Part shown: positions 9,839 through 20,384 of the stretch, piece after piece
Layout of the letters: every line of letters starts with the position of its first letter
How positions within the stretch are numbered: position 1 is the first letter of the stretch
NCBI GenBank assembly: GCA_016790575.1
Contig: JAEUOU010000012.1
Location: 1-55,035 of the forward strand
Length of the DNA stretch: 55,035 nt
Reading direction: 5' to 3'
DNA from: Burkholderiaceae bacterium
GTDB lineage: Bacteria > Pseudomonadota > Gammaproteobacteria > Burkholderiales > Burkholderiaceae_C
The notes under the pieces: model-generated
What the model saw: only the letters and a program-made list of their open reading frames with translations
Database searches by the model: none
What the model was told of the DNA's origin: nothing
Program-made: the position numbers and the translations under genes

Positions 9839-10723
9839 TTACCAGGCGTGCCGGCTGTCGTCGGGGAAAGTCCCGTCCTTGACGGCTCGCACATAGGCTT
9901 GCATGGCACCGAGCACACTGCCACTGCCCGGCATGAAGTTGTGAACGAAGCGGGGCATTTTGCCCAGGTTCATGCCCAGCATGTCGTGCAGCACCAGCAC
10001 TTGTCCAGCGGTACCGCGGCCGGCGCCGATGCCTATCGTGTGGCAATGGGCAAGTTCCTGGGTCAGTTCGGAGGCGAGCTGGGCCGGAACCATCTCCAGC
10101 ACCAGCATCGCCGCGCCGGCGTCCTGCAGTTCGAGGGCGTGTCGGCGGAGTGTCTGGGCGTCTTCGTCGGTTCGCCCTTGAACCCGGTAACCACCCAGGG
10201 CGTGAACGGTCTGGGGCGTCAGGCCGAGGTGGGCGCAGACCGGCACGCCCCGTTCCACCAGAAACCGGACCGTCGGCGCCGTCCAGCCGCCACCTTCGAG
10301 CTTGACCATGTGGGCACCGGCCTGCATCAGGGAGCAGGCGCTGCGGAGCGCTTGCTCGCGGCTTTCCGCATAGCTGCCATAAGGCAGATCGGCAATCAGC
10401 CAGGCTGTTCCTTGTACGCGGTACAGCCCGCGCGCGACCGACTCGGTGTGGTAACACATGGTGTCCAGGGTGACTCCGACGGTGCTGGGCAGGCCCTGAC
10501 AGACCATTCCCAGGGAGTCGCCGACCAGCAGGCATTCGACACCCGCCGTATCGGCGACGGCGGCAAAGGTGGCGTCGTAGGCCGTCAGCATGGTGATTTT
10601 CTCGCCCGCGTCGCGCAGCTGTTGCAATCGGGGAAGGCTGACGGGCCGTCGCTGGGGCAGCGGTGAAGCCGGCGGGATGGTGCCGTAGGGAGTTGCGCTC
10701 GCAGAAGGCGACGTATCGGTCAT
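9839..10723 (-). CDS. panB: 3-methyl-2-oxobutanoate hydroxymethyltransferase
   Basis: 294 aa. [33 protein letters not shown] is the conserved N-terminal block with the metal-binding Asp. [27 protein letters not shown] and [10 protein letters not shown] follow, the last with the catalytic Glu. It makes ketopantoate from ketoisovalerate using methylenetetrahydrofolate. The first 25 residues are low-complexity ([20 protein letters not shown]). It is followed by panC. Confidence 0.96.
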   Translation of the reverse strand: MTDTSPSASATPYGTIPPASPLPQRRPVSLPRLQQLRDAGEKITMLTAYDATFAAVADTAGVECLLVGDSLGMVCQGLPSTVGVTLDTMCYHTESVARGLYRVQGTAWLIADLPYGSYAESREQALRSACSLMQAGAHMVKLEGGGWTAPTVRFLVERGVPVCAHLGLTPQTVHALGGYRVQGRTDEDAQTLRRHALELQDAGAAMLVLEMVPAQLASELTQELAHCHTIGIGAGRGTAGQVLVLHDMLGMNLGKMPRFVHNFMPGSGSVLGAMQAYVRAVKDGTFPDDSRHAW

Positions 10724-10818
10724 GGTCTGGCCCGGGTTGTTGCAGGCGTAAAAAAGCGGGAGTCTAGACCAAGCGGTGCGCCGGTTTGCGGGCAGGGCAG
10801 TGAAATCCGTAGTGGAAA

Positions 10819-11673
10819 TCAGGCCGGGGTGTACGACAGCCGAACGTAGATCGGCGCAAAGGCCTCGGCCTGGGTGATCTCAATGAGGGTTTCCTTGGCC
10901 AGTTCCAGCAGGGCAATGAACGTCACCACCAGCACCTGGATGCCGCGAGAAGGGTCAAACAGGTCTTCAAATTCAACAAAACGGCGCCCCTGGAGGGTCC
11001 GGAGCACAAAACTCATGTGCTCCCGGACGGACAGCTGCTCTCGGCTGATGCGATGGTGTTCGACCAGTCTGGCCCGTTTGACGATTTCGGCCCATGCGGC
11101 GCGGATGTCATCCACGTGGACATCGGGAAAGCGGGGCTGCAGGCTTTGTTCGATCGTGACCTGCGCCCTGAGGATGTCCCGCCCGATCTGCGGCATCGCG
11201 TTGAGCTGGATCGACGCCTGCTTGATCTGTTCATATTCGAGCAGCCGCCGTACCAGTTCGGCCCGGGGGTCCTCGGCTTCCTTGCCTTCGACACTCTTGC
11301 GCGGCGGCAGCAGCATGCGCGACTTGATTTCGATCAGCATGGCCGCCATCAGCAGGTATTCGGCGGCCAGTTCGAGGTTGCGGCTGCGGACTTCTTCGAC
11401 GTAACTCAGGTACTGGCGCGTCACCGCAGCCATCGGGATGTCAAGGATGTTGAAGTTTTGCTTGCGAATGAGGTACAGCAGCAAGTCCAGCGGCCCCTCG
11501 AAAGCTTCGAGGAATACCTCCAGCGCGTCCGGCGGTATGTACAGGTCGGTCGGCAGGGCAAACAGGGGCTCGCCGTACAGGCGGGCCACCGCCACATGGT
11601 CAATGACCTCGGGCAGACCGGTGGGGAGCGGTGGATCGCTTTCGATTGCGGACAGCGGGGTCGGGACGGTCAT
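10819..11673 (-). CDS. scpA: Segregation and condensation protein A
   Basis: 284 aa. [38 protein letters not shown] is the ScpA N-terminal signature, and [21 protein letters not shown] follows. The C-terminal winged-helix region ends [30 protein letters not shown]. ScpA bridges Smc and ScpB in chromosome compaction. No scpB is seen in the window. It lies downstream of the DUF3460 gene, and a dispersed repeat copy sits just before its start. Confidence 0.94.
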   Translation of the reverse strand: MTVPTPLSAIESDPPLPTGLPEVIDHVAVARLYGEPLFALPTDLYIPPDALEVFLEAFEGPLDLLLYLIRKQNFNILDIPMAAVTRQYLSYVEEVRSRNLELAAEYLLMAAMLIEIKSRMLLPPRKSVEGKEAEDPRAELVRRLLEYEQIKQASIQLNAMPQIGRDILRAQVTIEQSLQPRFPDVHVDDIRAAWAEIVKRARLVEHHRISREQLSVREHMSFVLRTLQGRRFVEFEDLFDPSRGIQVLVVTFIALLELAKETLIEITQAEAFAPIYVRLSYTPA

Positions 11674-11685
11674 CCGGTCACTTCA

Positions 11686-11730
11686 AAAAACGGAGCAAAA
11701 GATGACCTTTTTACGCTGGGTATCGCCAGT
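11686..11730 (-). repeat. Dispersed 45-bp repeat, copy 2
   Basis: On the minus strand it reads ATACCCAGCGT, AAAAAGGTC, then a diverged 3' part. It occupies the spacer between the DUF3460 stop and the scpA start, which lie on the same strand. Confidence 0.75.
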
Positions 11731-11739
11731 TTTCGCAGA

Positions 11740-11952
11740 TTACGGCTCAGTTTGATAAACGTAGGGCTTTTGCGGCACCTGTCCGGCGCGCAAATCCGCC
11801 TGGACATCCCGGTCGAGCTGTTTGTCCCACAGCAGTGAGCGGCCGACCTGCTGCTCGCGTTCGAGCTGCGGACGGTCGGTTTTGAGCTGGTCGATGAATT
11901 GGGTGGCGTCCGAACGGTATTGGTTCAGACCGAAAAAACTGGCAAGCGACAT
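11740..11952 (-). CDS. DUF3460 family small protein
   Basis: 70 aa from the ATG at 11952, which has AAGGGG upstream; an 88-aa frame start is possible but lacks a site. The sequence contains SDATQFIDQLKTDRPQLE, EQQVGRSLLWDK and ends KPYVYQTEP, the DUF3460 pattern. It is acidic, soluble and without a signal peptide. The function is unknown. Its place directly before scpA is common in Burkholderiales, so a link to scpA expression or chromosome biology is possible but unproven. Confidence 0.82.
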   Translation of the reverse strand: MSLASFFGLNQYRSDATQFIDQLKTDRPQLEREQQVGRSLLWDKQLDRDVQADLRAGQVPQKPYVYQTEP

Positions 11953-11994
11953 ACACTGATCCCCTTTGGACAGCGATTTTACTTGGGGGCTGGC

Positions 11995-12492
11995 ATGGTG
12001 CGACAAATCGGGATGGTGGCGACGGTGATTTGTTCGGTCATGTTGTTGGCCTGCGATCCCCAGCGAATCAGCGAGCTGGAAGAAGGCGTTTCAACCGAGG
12101 CCGATGTGCGCACGCGGTTCGGTGAACCGGAAAAAATCTGGGACGGCGCCGGCGGTTCGAGGGTGTTCGAATACAACCGGCAACCCGAAGGCGTGCGCAA
12201 TTACATGATCACCATCGGGCCGGATGGCAGGATGAGTGCGCTGCGTCAGGTCCTCACACCGGAAAATTTCTCCCGAATCGTTCCCGGCATGATGATGGAA
12301 GAGGTGCGTCGCGCGCTGGGCAAGCCGGCACGGATCACCCGTTACGACCGTCAGCGTGAAATCCACTACGACTGGCGGTATCTGGAGCCGCCCAACACCA
12401 CCATGGCTTTCACCGTGGTGTTCAGCCCGGACTATCGAGTGCTGCGGACGATGCAAACCCTGGAGCCGGACGAAAAAGGCGGGCCGCGCTGA
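11995..12492 (+). CDS. BamE/SmpA-domain outer-membrane lipoprotein
   Basis: 165 aa from the ATG at 11995, chosen because it gives a lipoprotein signal peptide: MVRQIGMVATVICSVMLLAC, lipobox LLAC with Cys 20. The mature part has two SmpA/OmlA-like repeats, each with a turn like VSTEADVRTRFGEPEKIWD and MMMEEVRRALGKPARITRYD. BamE stabilises the outer-membrane protein insertion machine, but proteins with this domain have other roles. This one is longer than E. coli BamE and may be a paralogue. It is divergent from DUF3460 by 42 bp and converges with the SulP gene. Confidence 0.78.
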   Translation: MVRQIGMVATVICSVMLLACDPQRISELEEGVSTEADVRTRFGEPEKIWDGAGGSRVFEYNRQPEGVRNYMITIGPDGRMSALRQVLTPENFSRIVPGMMMEEVRRALGKPARITRYDRQREIHYDWRYLEPPNTTMAFTVVFSPDYRVLRTMQTLEPDEKGGPR

Positions 12493-12533
12493 CGAGCCCG
12501 CCGCAGCCACGGCCGGGCTTTCCGGCGCCGCTT

Positions 12534-14222
12534 TCAAGCAGCCGACGGCGTCGGCCCCGGTACTTCTGCGGCAACAGCCCTTGCCAGATCCGGGTGGAAC
12601 GCATCCGGCGGCAGTGCGGCAACCAGGCCACATCGACCGGCCATGTCGGCCGGCTGGTGGTCGAGCCCGCAGATCACCAGGCGGATCCCGCGTTTGCGGC
12701 AGGTCCGCTCCAGCGCCATCAGGGCGTCGGCGCCCGATGAATCGATGTAGATCAGGTTCTTCAGATCGAGAATCACGACCGCTTCCGGCAATTGGTCCTC
12801 GATCGCCTCGACAAGCTTTACGGCGCCGAAAAACAAGGCGCCGTAAAGCCGCCAGGCCCGGATGCGGTTGGCCACGGCGGCCAGTTCAGGATAGCTTGCG
12901 GCCGTGACGGGTTCGCTGCGGGTCAAACTGGAAATCCGGTAAATGAAGGTCAGGCAAGCGGCGACCAGCCCGACTTCGACGGCCACGGTCAGGTCGAACA
13001 CCACGGTCAGCACAAATACGGCCACCAGGGTGATGCGATAAGGCATGCGGTATTGGCGCAGGTGCAGGAACTCGCGCCACTCGCCCATGTTCCAGGCGAC
13101 AAAAAGAAGAATGGCTGCCAGCGTCGCCAGCGGCACGTGGCTGGCCAGCGGCGCCGCGACCAGCACCACGATCAGCAAGGCGACCGCGTGAACCATGCCG
13201 GCGACCGGGCTGCTGGCACCGCTCTTGATGTTGGTGACGGTGCGGGCGATGGTGCCGGTCGCGGGCATGCCACCGAACAAGGGCGTGGCGAAGTTGGCGA
13301 TCCCCTGTGCCATGAGCTCCTGATTGGGGTTGTGGCGGTCGTCGATCATGCCGTCGGCGACCCGGGCACACAGCAGCGACTCGATCGCCCCGAGCAAGGC
13401 CAGCGTCAAGGCGGGGACGAACAGGAAGCGGGCGGAATCCCAGCTCACTGCCGGCCAGGAAAACCCCGGAAGGCCTGAAGGAATGCCGCCGAAACGGCTG
13501 CCGATGGTGTCGACCGGAAGTTGCAGCAGGGCGACGGCCCCGGTTGCCAACACCAAGGCCACGATGGAGCCTGGTATCGGGGTCAGCTTGCCCGTAAATT
13601 GGGCCCCACCCAGTCTGGGCATCAGGAATTGCCAGGCGATGATCACGGCCAGCGAGGCCATGGCCAGCCCGAAGGCGATAGGGTCAAAGGTGTGGATCGC
13701 CCCGGCCAGAGTACCCAGCATGCCGAAAAAATCGGCGGGCATGGCGGTGATCTTCAGCCCCAGAAGATCCTTCAGTTGCGACAAGGCAATCAGTACGGCA
13801 ATGCCATTGGTGAAGCCGATGACCACCGCAATCGGAATGAAGCGGATCAAGGTTCCCAGCTTCAGCCAACCCATCAGGAAGAGCAGCACCCCCGACAACA
13901 TGGTGGCGATGAGCAGGTTCGCCAGGCCATACCGTTCGACGATGCCGTAGACGATCACGATGAACGCGCCGGCGGGGCCGCCGATTTGCACGCGGCTGCC
14001 GCCAAGCAGGGAGATCAGGAAGCCACCGATGATGGCAGTGAACAAGCCGGCTTCGGGCTTCAACCCGGAAGCGATGGCAAAAGCCATGGCCAATGGCAAG
14101 GCGACCACCCCGACAGTGACGCCGGCGGCGACGTCGCGAACAAAGCGCTCGCGCGAATAAGACGCTAGCGCCGGCCCGAGGGCGGGACGGAAATCAATCC
14201 TGAGCAAGGACGAGGGGAACAT
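12534..14222 (-). CDS. SulP-family anion transporter with STAS domain
   Basis: 562 aa. Multiple membrane helices start near residue 30 (VAAGVTVGVVALPLAMAFAIASGLKPEAGLFTAIIGG, the SulP signature). GNPNQELMAQGIAN-type and PATGTIARTVTNIKSGASSPVAGM follow. A cytoplasmic STAS domain begins near residue 435 and contains VVILDLKNLIYIDSSGADAL. The family moves sulfate, bicarbonate or C4-dicarboxylates; the substrate is not evident. The gene stands alone, separated from metG by 206 bp. An SbtA bicarbonate transporter lies elsewhere in the window. Confidence 0.92.
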   Translation of the reverse strand: MFPSSLLRIDFRPALGPALASYSRERFVRDVAAGVTVGVVALPLAMAFAIASGLKPEAGLFTAIIGGFLISLLGGSRVQIGGPAGAFIVIVYGIVERYGLANLLIATMLSGVLLFLMGWLKLGTLIRFIPIAVVIGFTNGIAVLIALSQLKDLLGLKITAMPADFFGMLGTLAGAIHTFDPIAFGLAMASLAVIIAWQFLMPRLGGAQFTGKLTPIPGSIVALVLATGAVALLQLPVDTIGSRFGGIPSGLPGFSWPAVSWDSARFLFVPALTLALLGAIESLLCARVADGMIDDRHNPNQELMAQGIANFATPLFGGMPATGTIARTVTNIKSGASSPVAGMVHAVALLIVVLVAAPLASHVPLATLAAILLFVAWNMGEWREFLHLRQYRMPYRITLVAVFVLTVVFDLTVAVEVGLVAACLTFIYRISSLTRSEPVTAASYPELAAVANRIRAWRLYGALFFGAVKLVEAIEDQLPEAVVILDLKNLIYIDSSGADALMALERTCRKRGIRLVICGLDHQPADMAGRCGLVAALPPDAFHPDLARAVAAEVPGPTPSAA

Positions 14223-14389
14223 GCAACCTCCGAAGCGAACGACCGGGAAAATGGACGAGGCGGTCGGGAGGGAGGTCCGTGCTGATGGTGGCGCATGTCG
14301 AAGCGCCGACGGCGGCTGGGCGCGCTGGTCTGGCCGGGTGCGCGGCGCGTCAGCACGGGCGTCTGCACCCGATGCCGGAGGTACTTGTG

Positions 14390-14404
14390 GTCAGATTGTC
14401 TGAC
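14390..14404. promoter_or_regulatory. Inverted repeat in the sulP-metG spacer
   Basis: GTCAGA-TTG-TCTGAC is a perfect 6-bp palindrome lying 25 nt after the metG stop and 168 bp before the sulP start. It may be an operator or a weak hairpin for metG. No T tract is present. I see nothing else in this 206-bp spacer. Confidence 0.35.
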
Positions 14405-14428
14405 GCGTTCATGTAGCAGCGGCCGCCC

Positions 14429-16495
14429 TCAGCGCACCCGCATGCCCGGCTGGGCGCCCGGCCAGGGGTTGAGCACGTAGATGCCGGGCTGGGCCTTTTC
14501 GTCGGCGTGGCTGGCGGCCAGCACCATGCCTTCGCTGACGCCGAACTTCATCTTGCGCGGCGCCAGGTTGGCCACCATCACCGTGAGTTTCCCGACCAGC
14601 TCTTCGGGCTGGTAGGCGCTGGCAATGCCGCTGAAGACGTTGCGCGTTTTGCCTTCGCCCACATCGAGGGACAGGCGCAGCAGCTTGGTGGAGCCTTCCA
14701 CCGCCTCGCAGCCCACGATCTGCGCGATGCGCAGGTCGATCTTCGCGAAGTCGTCGATGCTGATGACCGGGGCGATGTCCTCGCCGCCCGGCACGGCCTT
14801 CGGCGCTTCCGGGGCGGGCGGCGGCTCGAACAGGGCGTCCAGCTGCTTCACGTCCACCCGCTGCAGCAGGTGCTGGTAGGCGCTGATGGTGTGGCCGGCG
14901 CCCAGCAGGCGCGCGGCATCGGCCGAGGTCAGCGGGGCCACCTGCAGGAAGGCCTCCACCTGGGCGGCGAGCGCCGGCAGCACCGGCTTGAGGTAGAGCG
15001 TGAGCAGCCGGAACGCTTCGATGCAGGTGGTGCACACGTCGTGCAGCCGTCCGTCCATGCCGGCCTGTTTGGCCAGCTCCCAGGGCTTGTTCTGGTCCAC
15101 ATAGGCGTTCACGCGGTCGGCCAGCAGCATCACCTCCCGCAGCGCCTTGCCGGTTTCACGCTCGGCGTACAGCTCGGCGATGGTGGGGGCCAGGCTCTGC
15201 AGGTGGTCGAGCAGGGCATCGCCGTCGGCGGAGACGGCGCCCAGCCGGCCTTCGAACCGTTTGGTGATGAAGCCGGCCGCGCGTGACGCGATGTTGACGT
15301 ACTTGCCCACCAGATCGGCGTTCACGCGGGCCATGAAGTCGTCGGGGTTGAAGTCCACGTCTTCGTTGCGGCCGCTGAGCTTGGCCGCCAGGTAGTAGCG
15401 CAGCCATTCGGGGTTCATGCCCAGGCTCAGGTACTTCAGCGGGTCCAGGCCGGTGCCCCGGCTCTTGCTCATCTTTTCGCCGTTGTTGATGGTCAGGAAA
15501 CCGTGCACGAACACCGCGTTGGGCACCTTGCGGCCGCTGAACTTCAGCATGGCCGGCCAGAACAGGGTGTGGAAGGTGATGATGTCCTTGCCGATGAAGT
15601 GGTACTGCTCGGTGGTCGGGTCGGCCATGAAGGCGTCGTAGTCCCGTCCGGTTTTGCCGAAGTAGTTCTTCAGCGACGCCAGATACCCGATCGGGGCGTC
15701 CAGCCACACATAGAAATACTTGCCGGGTGCGTCCGGAATTTCGATGCCGAAGTACGGCGCGTCGCGGGAGATGTCCCAGTCGCCCATCTTGGGTTTGCCG
15801 TCCGGGCCGGGCTCGATCCACTCGGCGATCTTGTTCAGCACCTCGGTCTGCACCGCACCGCTGTTGGTCCATTCGTCCAGGAAAGCCAGGCAGCGCGGGT
15901 CGGAGAGGCGGAAGAAAAAGTGCTCCGACGTGCGCAGCACCGGCGTGGCACCGGAGAGCGCCGAATACGGGTTCTTCAGCTCGGTGGGCGAATAGACCGC
16001 ACCGCAGTTTTCGCAGTTGTCACCGTACTGGTCCTTGGCGCCGCACTTCGGGCATTCGCCCTTGATGAAGCGGTCGGGCAGGAACATGGCCTTTTCCGGG
16101 TCGAAAAACTGCTCGATGGTGCGGCTCTCGACCAGGCCGTTGGCCTTCAGGGCCCGGTAGATGGACTGGGCGAGTTCGTGGTTTTCCGGCCCGTCGGTGG
16201 AATGCCAGTTGTCGAACGCGATGTGAAAACCGTCCAGGTACGGCTTGCGGCCCGCGGCGATGCCGGCCACGAACGCCTGGGGGGTGACGCCGGCTTTCTC
16301 GGCGGCGATCATGATCGGCGCGCCGTGGGCGTCGTCGGCGCAGACGAAGTGCACGGTGTGCCCCTGCATGCGCTGAAACCGGACCCAGATGTCGGCCTGG
16401 ATGTATTCCATGATGTGGCCGATGTGGAAATTGCCGTTGGCATACGGCAAGGCGGTGGTCACGAAAAGCTGGCGCGGGACGGACGTGGCAGTCAT
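14429..16495 (-). CDS. metG: Methionyl-tRNA synthetase
   Basis: 688 aa from the ATG at 16495 ([21 protein letters not shown]). The class I motif HIGH is in [14 protein letters not shown]. The zinc knuckle is [17 protein letters not shown], and KMSKS lies in [11 protein letters not shown]. The anticodon domain follows, then a C-terminal tRNA-binding (EMAP/OB) domain from about 580 ([27 protein letters not shown]). This is the long dimeric form. It charges tRNA-Met. It is divergent from apbC over 79 bp. Confidence 0.97.
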   Translation of the reverse strand: MTATSVPRQLFVTTALPYANGNFHIGHIMEYIQADIWVRFQRMQGHTVHFVCADDAHGAPIMIAAEKAGVTPQAFVAGIAAGRKPYLDGFHIAFDNWHSTDGPENHELAQSIYRALKANGLVESRTIEQFFDPEKAMFLPDRFIKGECPKCGAKDQYGDNCENCGAVYSPTELKNPYSALSGATPVLRTSEHFFFRLSDPRCLAFLDEWTNSGAVQTEVLNKIAEWIEPGPDGKPKMGDWDISRDAPYFGIEIPDAPGKYFYVWLDAPIGYLASLKNYFGKTGRDYDAFMADPTTEQYHFIGKDIITFHTLFWPAMLKFSGRKVPNAVFVHGFLTINNGEKMSKSRGTGLDPLKYLSLGMNPEWLRYYLAAKLSGRNEDVDFNPDDFMARVNADLVGKYVNIASRAAGFITKRFEGRLGAVSADGDALLDHLQSLAPTIAELYAERETGKALREVMLLADRVNAYVDQNKPWELAKQAGMDGRLHDVCTTCIEAFRLLTLYLKPVLPALAAQVEAFLQVAPLTSADAARLLGAGHTISAYQHLLQRVDVKQLDALFEPPPAPEAPKAVPGGEDIAPVISIDDFAKIDLRIAQIVGCEAVEGSTKLLRLSLDVGEGKTRNVFSGIASAYQPEELVGKLTVMVANLAPRKMKFGVSEGMVLAASHADEKAQPGIYVLNPWPGAQPGMRVR

Positions 16496-16574
16496 TGGAG
16501 GGGTTTTTCCGGGGTAATCGGCAATTTTAAGAGTTGTGGCTACACTGCCGGCACTGCAGAACACCAAACATCTT

Positions 16575-17663
16575 ATGGCACCCACCGAACAGATTCTTCA
16601 GGCGCTCCAGACGGTTGTTGACCCCAACACCGGCAAAGACCTGGTGACCACCAAAGCGCTGCGCAACCTGCAGTACGCTGGCGGCGACCTTTCTTTCGAC
16701 GTCGAGCTGGGGTACCCCGCCAAGACGCAGATTCCAGCGCTTCGCCGCGCGCTGATTGCGGCGGCAAAATCGGTCGCGGGGGTCGAAAACGTCTCCGCCA
16801 ACGTGAGCTTCAAGGTCGTCGCCCACGCCGCCCAGCGCGGCGTGGCCTTGTTGCCGCAGGTCAAGAACATCATTGCGGTTGCATCGGGCAAGGGAGGCGT
16901 CGGAAAAAGCACCACAGCGGTCAATCTGGCGCTTGCGCTGGCCGCGGAAGGTGCCAGCGTCGGGCTGCTTGATGCCGATATCTACGGTCCCAGTCAGCCC
17001 ATGATGATGGGACTGGAAGGGCGGCCCGAAAGTCATGACGGTCAGACCATGGAGCCGCTGGAAAACTACGGTGTGCAGGTCATGTCGATCGGGTTCCTGG
17101 TCGACAAGGATGAAGCCATGATCTGGCGCGGCCCTATGGCCACCCAGGCGCTGGAGCAACTTTTGCGCCAGACCAACTGGAAGGACCTTGACTACCTGAT
17201 CGTCGACATGCCGCCGGGCACGGGCGACATTCAGCTGACGCTGTCCCAGCGGGTACCGATGACCGGCTCTGTGATCGTGACCACACCCCAGGACATTGCT
17301 TTGCTGGATGCGCGAAAGGGGATCCGCATGTTCGAAAAGGTCGGCGTGCCGATCCTGGGCATCGTCGAGAACATGGCGGTTTACTGTTGTCCCAACTGCG
17401 GTCATACCGAACACATCTTTGGCGCTGACGGAGGGAAGAACATGGCGGCCGAACTGGGTGTCGATTACCTGGGGGCATTGCCGCTGACTTTGCAGATTCG
17501 CCAGCAGGCCGACAGCGGACGCCCTACGGTCATTTCGGATCCCGACAGCGAAATCGCTGGTATCTACCGTACGGTTGCCCGGCAAGTCGCAGTCAAAATT
17601 GCCGCCAAAGCCAAGGACTACAGCACAAAATTTCCTTCGATCCGCATCTCCAAGGATACATGA
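16575..17663 (+). CDS. apbC: Mrp/ApbC iron-sulfur cluster carrier ATPase
   Basis: 362 aa from the ATG at 16575 ([23 protein letters not shown], a MIP18/DUF59-type N-terminal domain). The deviant Walker A is [17 protein letters not shown] at about 100-116, followed by [10 protein letters not shown] and [22 protein letters not shown] near residue 275 is the CxxC that binds a bridging cluster in the dimer. It delivers Fe-S clusters to apoproteins, which suits a region rich in Fe-S enzymes (BoxA, two formate dehydrogenases). It is divergent from metG and convergent with bclA. Confidence 0.94.
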   Translation: MAPTEQILQALQTVVDPNTGKDLVTTKALRNLQYAGGDLSFDVELGYPAKTQIPALRRALIAAAKSVAGVENVSANVSFKVVAHAAQRGVALLPQVKNIIAVASGKGGVGKSTTAVNLALALAAEGASVGLLDADIYGPSQPMMMGLEGRPESHDGQTMEPLENYGVQVMSIGFLVDKDEAMIWRGPMATQALEQLLRQTNWKDLDYLIVDMPPGTGDIQLTLSQRVPMTGSVIVTTPQDIALLDARKGIRMFEKVGVPILGIVENMAVYCCPNCGHTEHIFGADGGKNMAAELGVDYLGALPLTLQIRQQADSGRPTVISDPDSEIAGIYRTVARQVAVKIAAKAKDYSTKFPSIRISKDT

Positions 17664-17671
17664 GCCATTTC

Positions 17672-17716
17672 GGCCTATACCCAGCGGGAAATGGTCTTCT
17701 GATGCTATGAATAATA
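17672..17716 (+). repeat. Dispersed 45-bp repeat, copy 3
   Basis: Reads ATACCCAGCGGG, AAATGGTC, GATGCTATGAATAATA. It fills most of the 63-bp spacer between the convergent apbC and bclA genes. Confidence 0.8.
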
Positions 17717-17726
17717 TATTGAGCGT

Positions 17727-19292
17727 TCAGAGGCCGGTGTCGGTCTCCTTCTCCCGCAACCTGAACCGCTGAATCTTTCCGGTCGCGGTCTTCGGCAGTT
17801 CGGGCACGAACTCGACGAAACGCGGGTACTTGTACGGTGCCAGATGCTCCTTGCAGAAGGCCTTGACGTCCTCGTCCGTCAGCGACTGCCCGGCCTTGAG
17901 CACGACGAAGGCCTTGGTTTTGGTGAGGCCGTCGATGTCGGTCCGGCCGATCACGGCGGCCTCGAGGATGGCCGGGTGCTGCACCAGCGTGGCCTCCACC
18001 TCGAACGGCGAGACGTAGATGCCGCTCACCTTCAGCATGTCGTCGTTGCGGCCGGCGTAGGTGTAGTAGCCGTCCGGGTCGCGGGTGTACTTGTCGCCGC
18101 TCTTGGTCCAGACGCCCTGGAAGGTGTCGCGCGACTTGTCGCGGTTGTTCCAGTACATCAGCGCCGCGCTGGGCCCCTGGATGTAGAGGTCGCCGATTTC
18201 GTTGTGGCGGGTGACGACCGCACCGTTTTCGTCGCGCAACTGAATGTCATAGCCGTCCACCGGCTTGCCCGTGGTGCCATAGCGCACATCACCCGGGCGG
18301 TTGGACAGGAACACATGCAGCATTTCGGTGGAGCCGATGCCATCGATCACCTCGCAGCCGAAGTGGGCCGACCAGCGTTCGCCGATGTCGCGCGGCAGCG
18401 CCTCGCCGGCCGACGAGCACAGCCGCAGCGCCACCTGGCCGCGGGCGGGCAGGTCGGGGCTGGCCAGCATGCCGCCAAAGCCCGTCGGCGCGCCGTAGAA
18501 CACGGTGGGCTTCTGCGCCACCAATCGCTTGAACACAGCCTGTGGCGTGGGGCGCTCGGCCATCAGCACGACGCTGGCGCCCACGCTCAGCGGGAAGGTC
18601 AGGGCGTTGCCGAGTCCGTAGGCAAAGAACAGCTTGGCGGCAGAGAACACCGTGTCGGCCTCGGTCAGGCCCAGCACGGCCTTGCCATACAGCTCGGCGG
18701 TCCAGTACAGGTTGGCCTGCGTGTGCACCGTGCCCTTGGGTTTGCCGGTGGAGCCGGACGAGTACAGCCAGAACGCGGCTTCGTCGGCATGGGTGTCGGC
18801 GACGTCCGCCTGGGCCTGCGCTGCCAGCAGGGCGTCGAAGTCTGTGCAGCCGTCGGGAAGTTCGGGGGCGGCGCGTGACACCACCACCGGCCCCACCTCG
18901 TGGCCGCCCTGCGCCAGCGCCGCCTGCAGCGTCGGCAGCAGCGCCCCCGACACCAGCGCCGCCTGCGCGCGGCTGTCGCGCAACATGAAGGCGTAGTCGT
19001 CCGCCGTCAGCAGGGTGTTCACCGCCACTGGCACCACCCCCGCGTAGAGCGAGCCGAGAAACGCCACCGGCCAGTCGCTGCAGTCGTGCATCAGCAGCAG
19101 CACGCGGTCCTCGCGGCGCAGGCCCAGCGCACCCAGCCCGGCGGCGCAGCGGCGGATCTGCTGGGCCAGCTCGCCATAGCTCAGTGTGCCTTGGTCGTCA
19201 ATGAACGCGGTTTTGGCGGGCCGTCCGGCATTGGTGGCCAGCAGGTGGGCCGCGAAATTGAAGCGGGTGGGTGGTGGGGGTGTGTTCACCAT
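17727..19292 (-). CDS. bclA: Benzoate-CoA ligase
   Basis: 521 aa adenylate-forming enzyme. Motif A3 is AAFWLYSSGSTGKPKGTVHTQ-like (YSSGSTGKPKG near 170-180). GIGSTEMLHVFLSN is the A5 region, TKSGDKYTRDPDGYYTYAGRNDDMLKVSG holds A7-A8, and PKTATGKIQRF carries the catalytic Lys (A10). KLFFAYGLGNALTFPLSVGA and the STEMLHVF block are typical of benzoate-CoA ligases. It activates benzoate with ATP and CoA, the entry step to the box pathway. AGGAGA precedes the ATG. It is divergent from boxR and has its own promoter with likely BoxR sites. Confidence 0.93.
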   Translation of the reverse strand: MVNTPPPPTRFNFAAHLLATNAGRPAKTAFIDDQGTLSYGELAQQIRRCAAGLGALGLRREDRVLLLMHDCSDWPVAFLGSLYAGVVPVAVNTLLTADDYAFMLRDSRAQAALVSGALLPTLQAALAQGGHEVGPVVVSRAAPELPDGCTDFDALLAAQAQADVADTHADEAAFWLYSSGSTGKPKGTVHTQANLYWTAELYGKAVLGLTEADTVFSAAKLFFAYGLGNALTFPLSVGASVVLMAERPTPQAVFKRLVAQKPTVFYGAPTGFGGMLASPDLPARGQVALRLCSSAGEALPRDIGERWSAHFGCEVIDGIGSTEMLHVFLSNRPGDVRYGTTGKPVDGYDIQLRDENGAVVTRHNEIGDLYIQGPSAALMYWNNRDKSRDTFQGVWTKSGDKYTRDPDGYYTYAGRNDDMLKVSGIYVSPFEVEATLVQHPAILEAAVIGRTDIDGLTKTKAFVVLKAGQSLTDEDVKAFCKEHLAPYKYPRFVEFVPELPKTATGKIQRFRLREKETDTGL

Positions 19293-19336
19293 GGTTGTGT
19301 CTCCTGGGCTTGATGGGCGTTCACGGGGTCGCGGAC

Positions 19337-19416
19337 ATGCATTGATCTTTCGCCTTGACCGTGGTGAAATGCATTATTGTGCGTGTTACGATAACCTGCA
19401 TTAAAATGCATGTCAA
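19337..19416 (-). promoter_or_regulatory. bclA promoter with TGCAT operators
   Basis: On the minus strand TTGACA (19411-19416), a 17-bp spacer and TATCGT (19388-19393) form a good sigma-70 promoter. ATGCAT palindromes lie at 19406-19411 (touching the -35), 19369-19374 and 19337-19342, and a TGCA at 19397-19400 lies in the spacer. BzdR/BoxR regulators are reported to bind TGCA-containing repeats, so repression by BoxR relieved by benzoyl-CoA is likely. Confidence 0.65.
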
Positions 19417-19461
19417 GTGGTAACCACGCGACGGTCCCTTGAATCCGTTGGAGTAGAAGAA

Positions 19462-20382
19462 ATGAATGCAGAGGGCGCGACCATGGCAGAGGTGCAGGGC
19501 GAGGAGGCCGCGCGCCATCCGTTTCTGGTGGCGTTGGGTGAACGGGTCCGTACCCTGCGCTCGCGCCGGGGCATGACCCGCAAGGCCGTGGCACTGGCCG
19601 CCGATGTGTCCGAGCGGCACCTTGCCAACCTGGAATACGGCACCGGCAACGCGTCGATCCTGGTGCTGCTGCAGGTGGCGCAGGCGCTTCACTGCAGCCT
19701 GAGCGAACTGCTGGGGGATGTCACGACGTCTTCGCCCGAATGGCTGCTGATCCGCGAACTGCTGGAGCACCGGGCCGAGCCCGAACTGCGACGTGCCCGC
19801 ATCGCGCTGGGTGCCTTGTTCGACGGCCAGGGCAGCGACCGCAGCCGCGCAGCCCGCATCGCGCTGATCGGCCTGCGCGGCGCCGGCAAATCCACGCTGG
19901 GCCAGCGTCTGGCGGATGACCTGGGCTATGCCTTCATCGAGCTCAGCCGCGAGATCGAGCAGTTTGCCGGTTGCAGCATCAGCGAGATTCACAACCTCTA
20001 TGGCACCCATGCCTACCGCCGCTACGAGCGCCGGGCGCTGGAAGAAGCGATCCAGATCTACCCCGAGGTGGTCATCGCCACCCCCGGCGGGCTGGTGTCC
20101 GACGCGGCCAACTTCAACCTGATGCTGTCGCACTGCTACACCATCTGGCTCCAGGCCGACCCGGCGGACCACATGGGCCGGGTGGCCGCGCAAGGGGATA
20201 TGCGCCCGATGGCGGCCAGCCGCGAGGCCATGGAAGACCTCAAGCGCATTCTGTCCGGGCGCTCGGCCTTTTATTCGAAGGCCGACATGGCGTTCAACAC
20301 CAGCGACTGGCCCGGCGTCGACGACGCCTTTGTGGCTTTGCGCGACCAGGTGCGGGAAGCGTTGGCACTGCCGTCACGCTGA
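19462..20382 (+). CDS. boxR: BoxR/BzdR-type regulator with shikimate-kinase-like domain
   Basis: 306 aa from the ATG at 19462, preceded by GGAG. The N-terminal HTH_XRE domain (about 28-85) contains LRSRRGMTRKAVALAADVSERHLANLEYGTGNASI. A linker follows, then a shikimate-kinase-like domain (about 132-300) with Walker A GLRGAGKSTLG and ELSREIEQFAGCSISEI. In this family benzoyl-CoA binds the kinase-like domain and releases the repressor. It lies between bclA and boxC, and both flanking promoters have ATGCAT sites, so it likely controls both units. Confidence 0.93.
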   Translation: MNAEGATMAEVQGEEAARHPFLVALGERVRTLRSRRGMTRKAVALAADVSERHLANLEYGTGNASILVLLQVAQALHCSLSELLGDVTTSSPEWLLIRELLEHRAEPELRRARIALGALFDGQGSDRSRAARIALIGLRGAGKSTLGQRLADDLGYAFIELSREIEQFAGCSISEIHNLYGTHAYRRYERRALEEAIQIYPEVVIATPGGLVSDAANFNLMLSHCYTIWLQADPADHMGRVAAQGDMRPMAASREAMEDLKRILSGRSAFYSKADMAFNTSDWPGVDDAFVALRDQVREALALPSR

Positions 20383-20384
20383 AT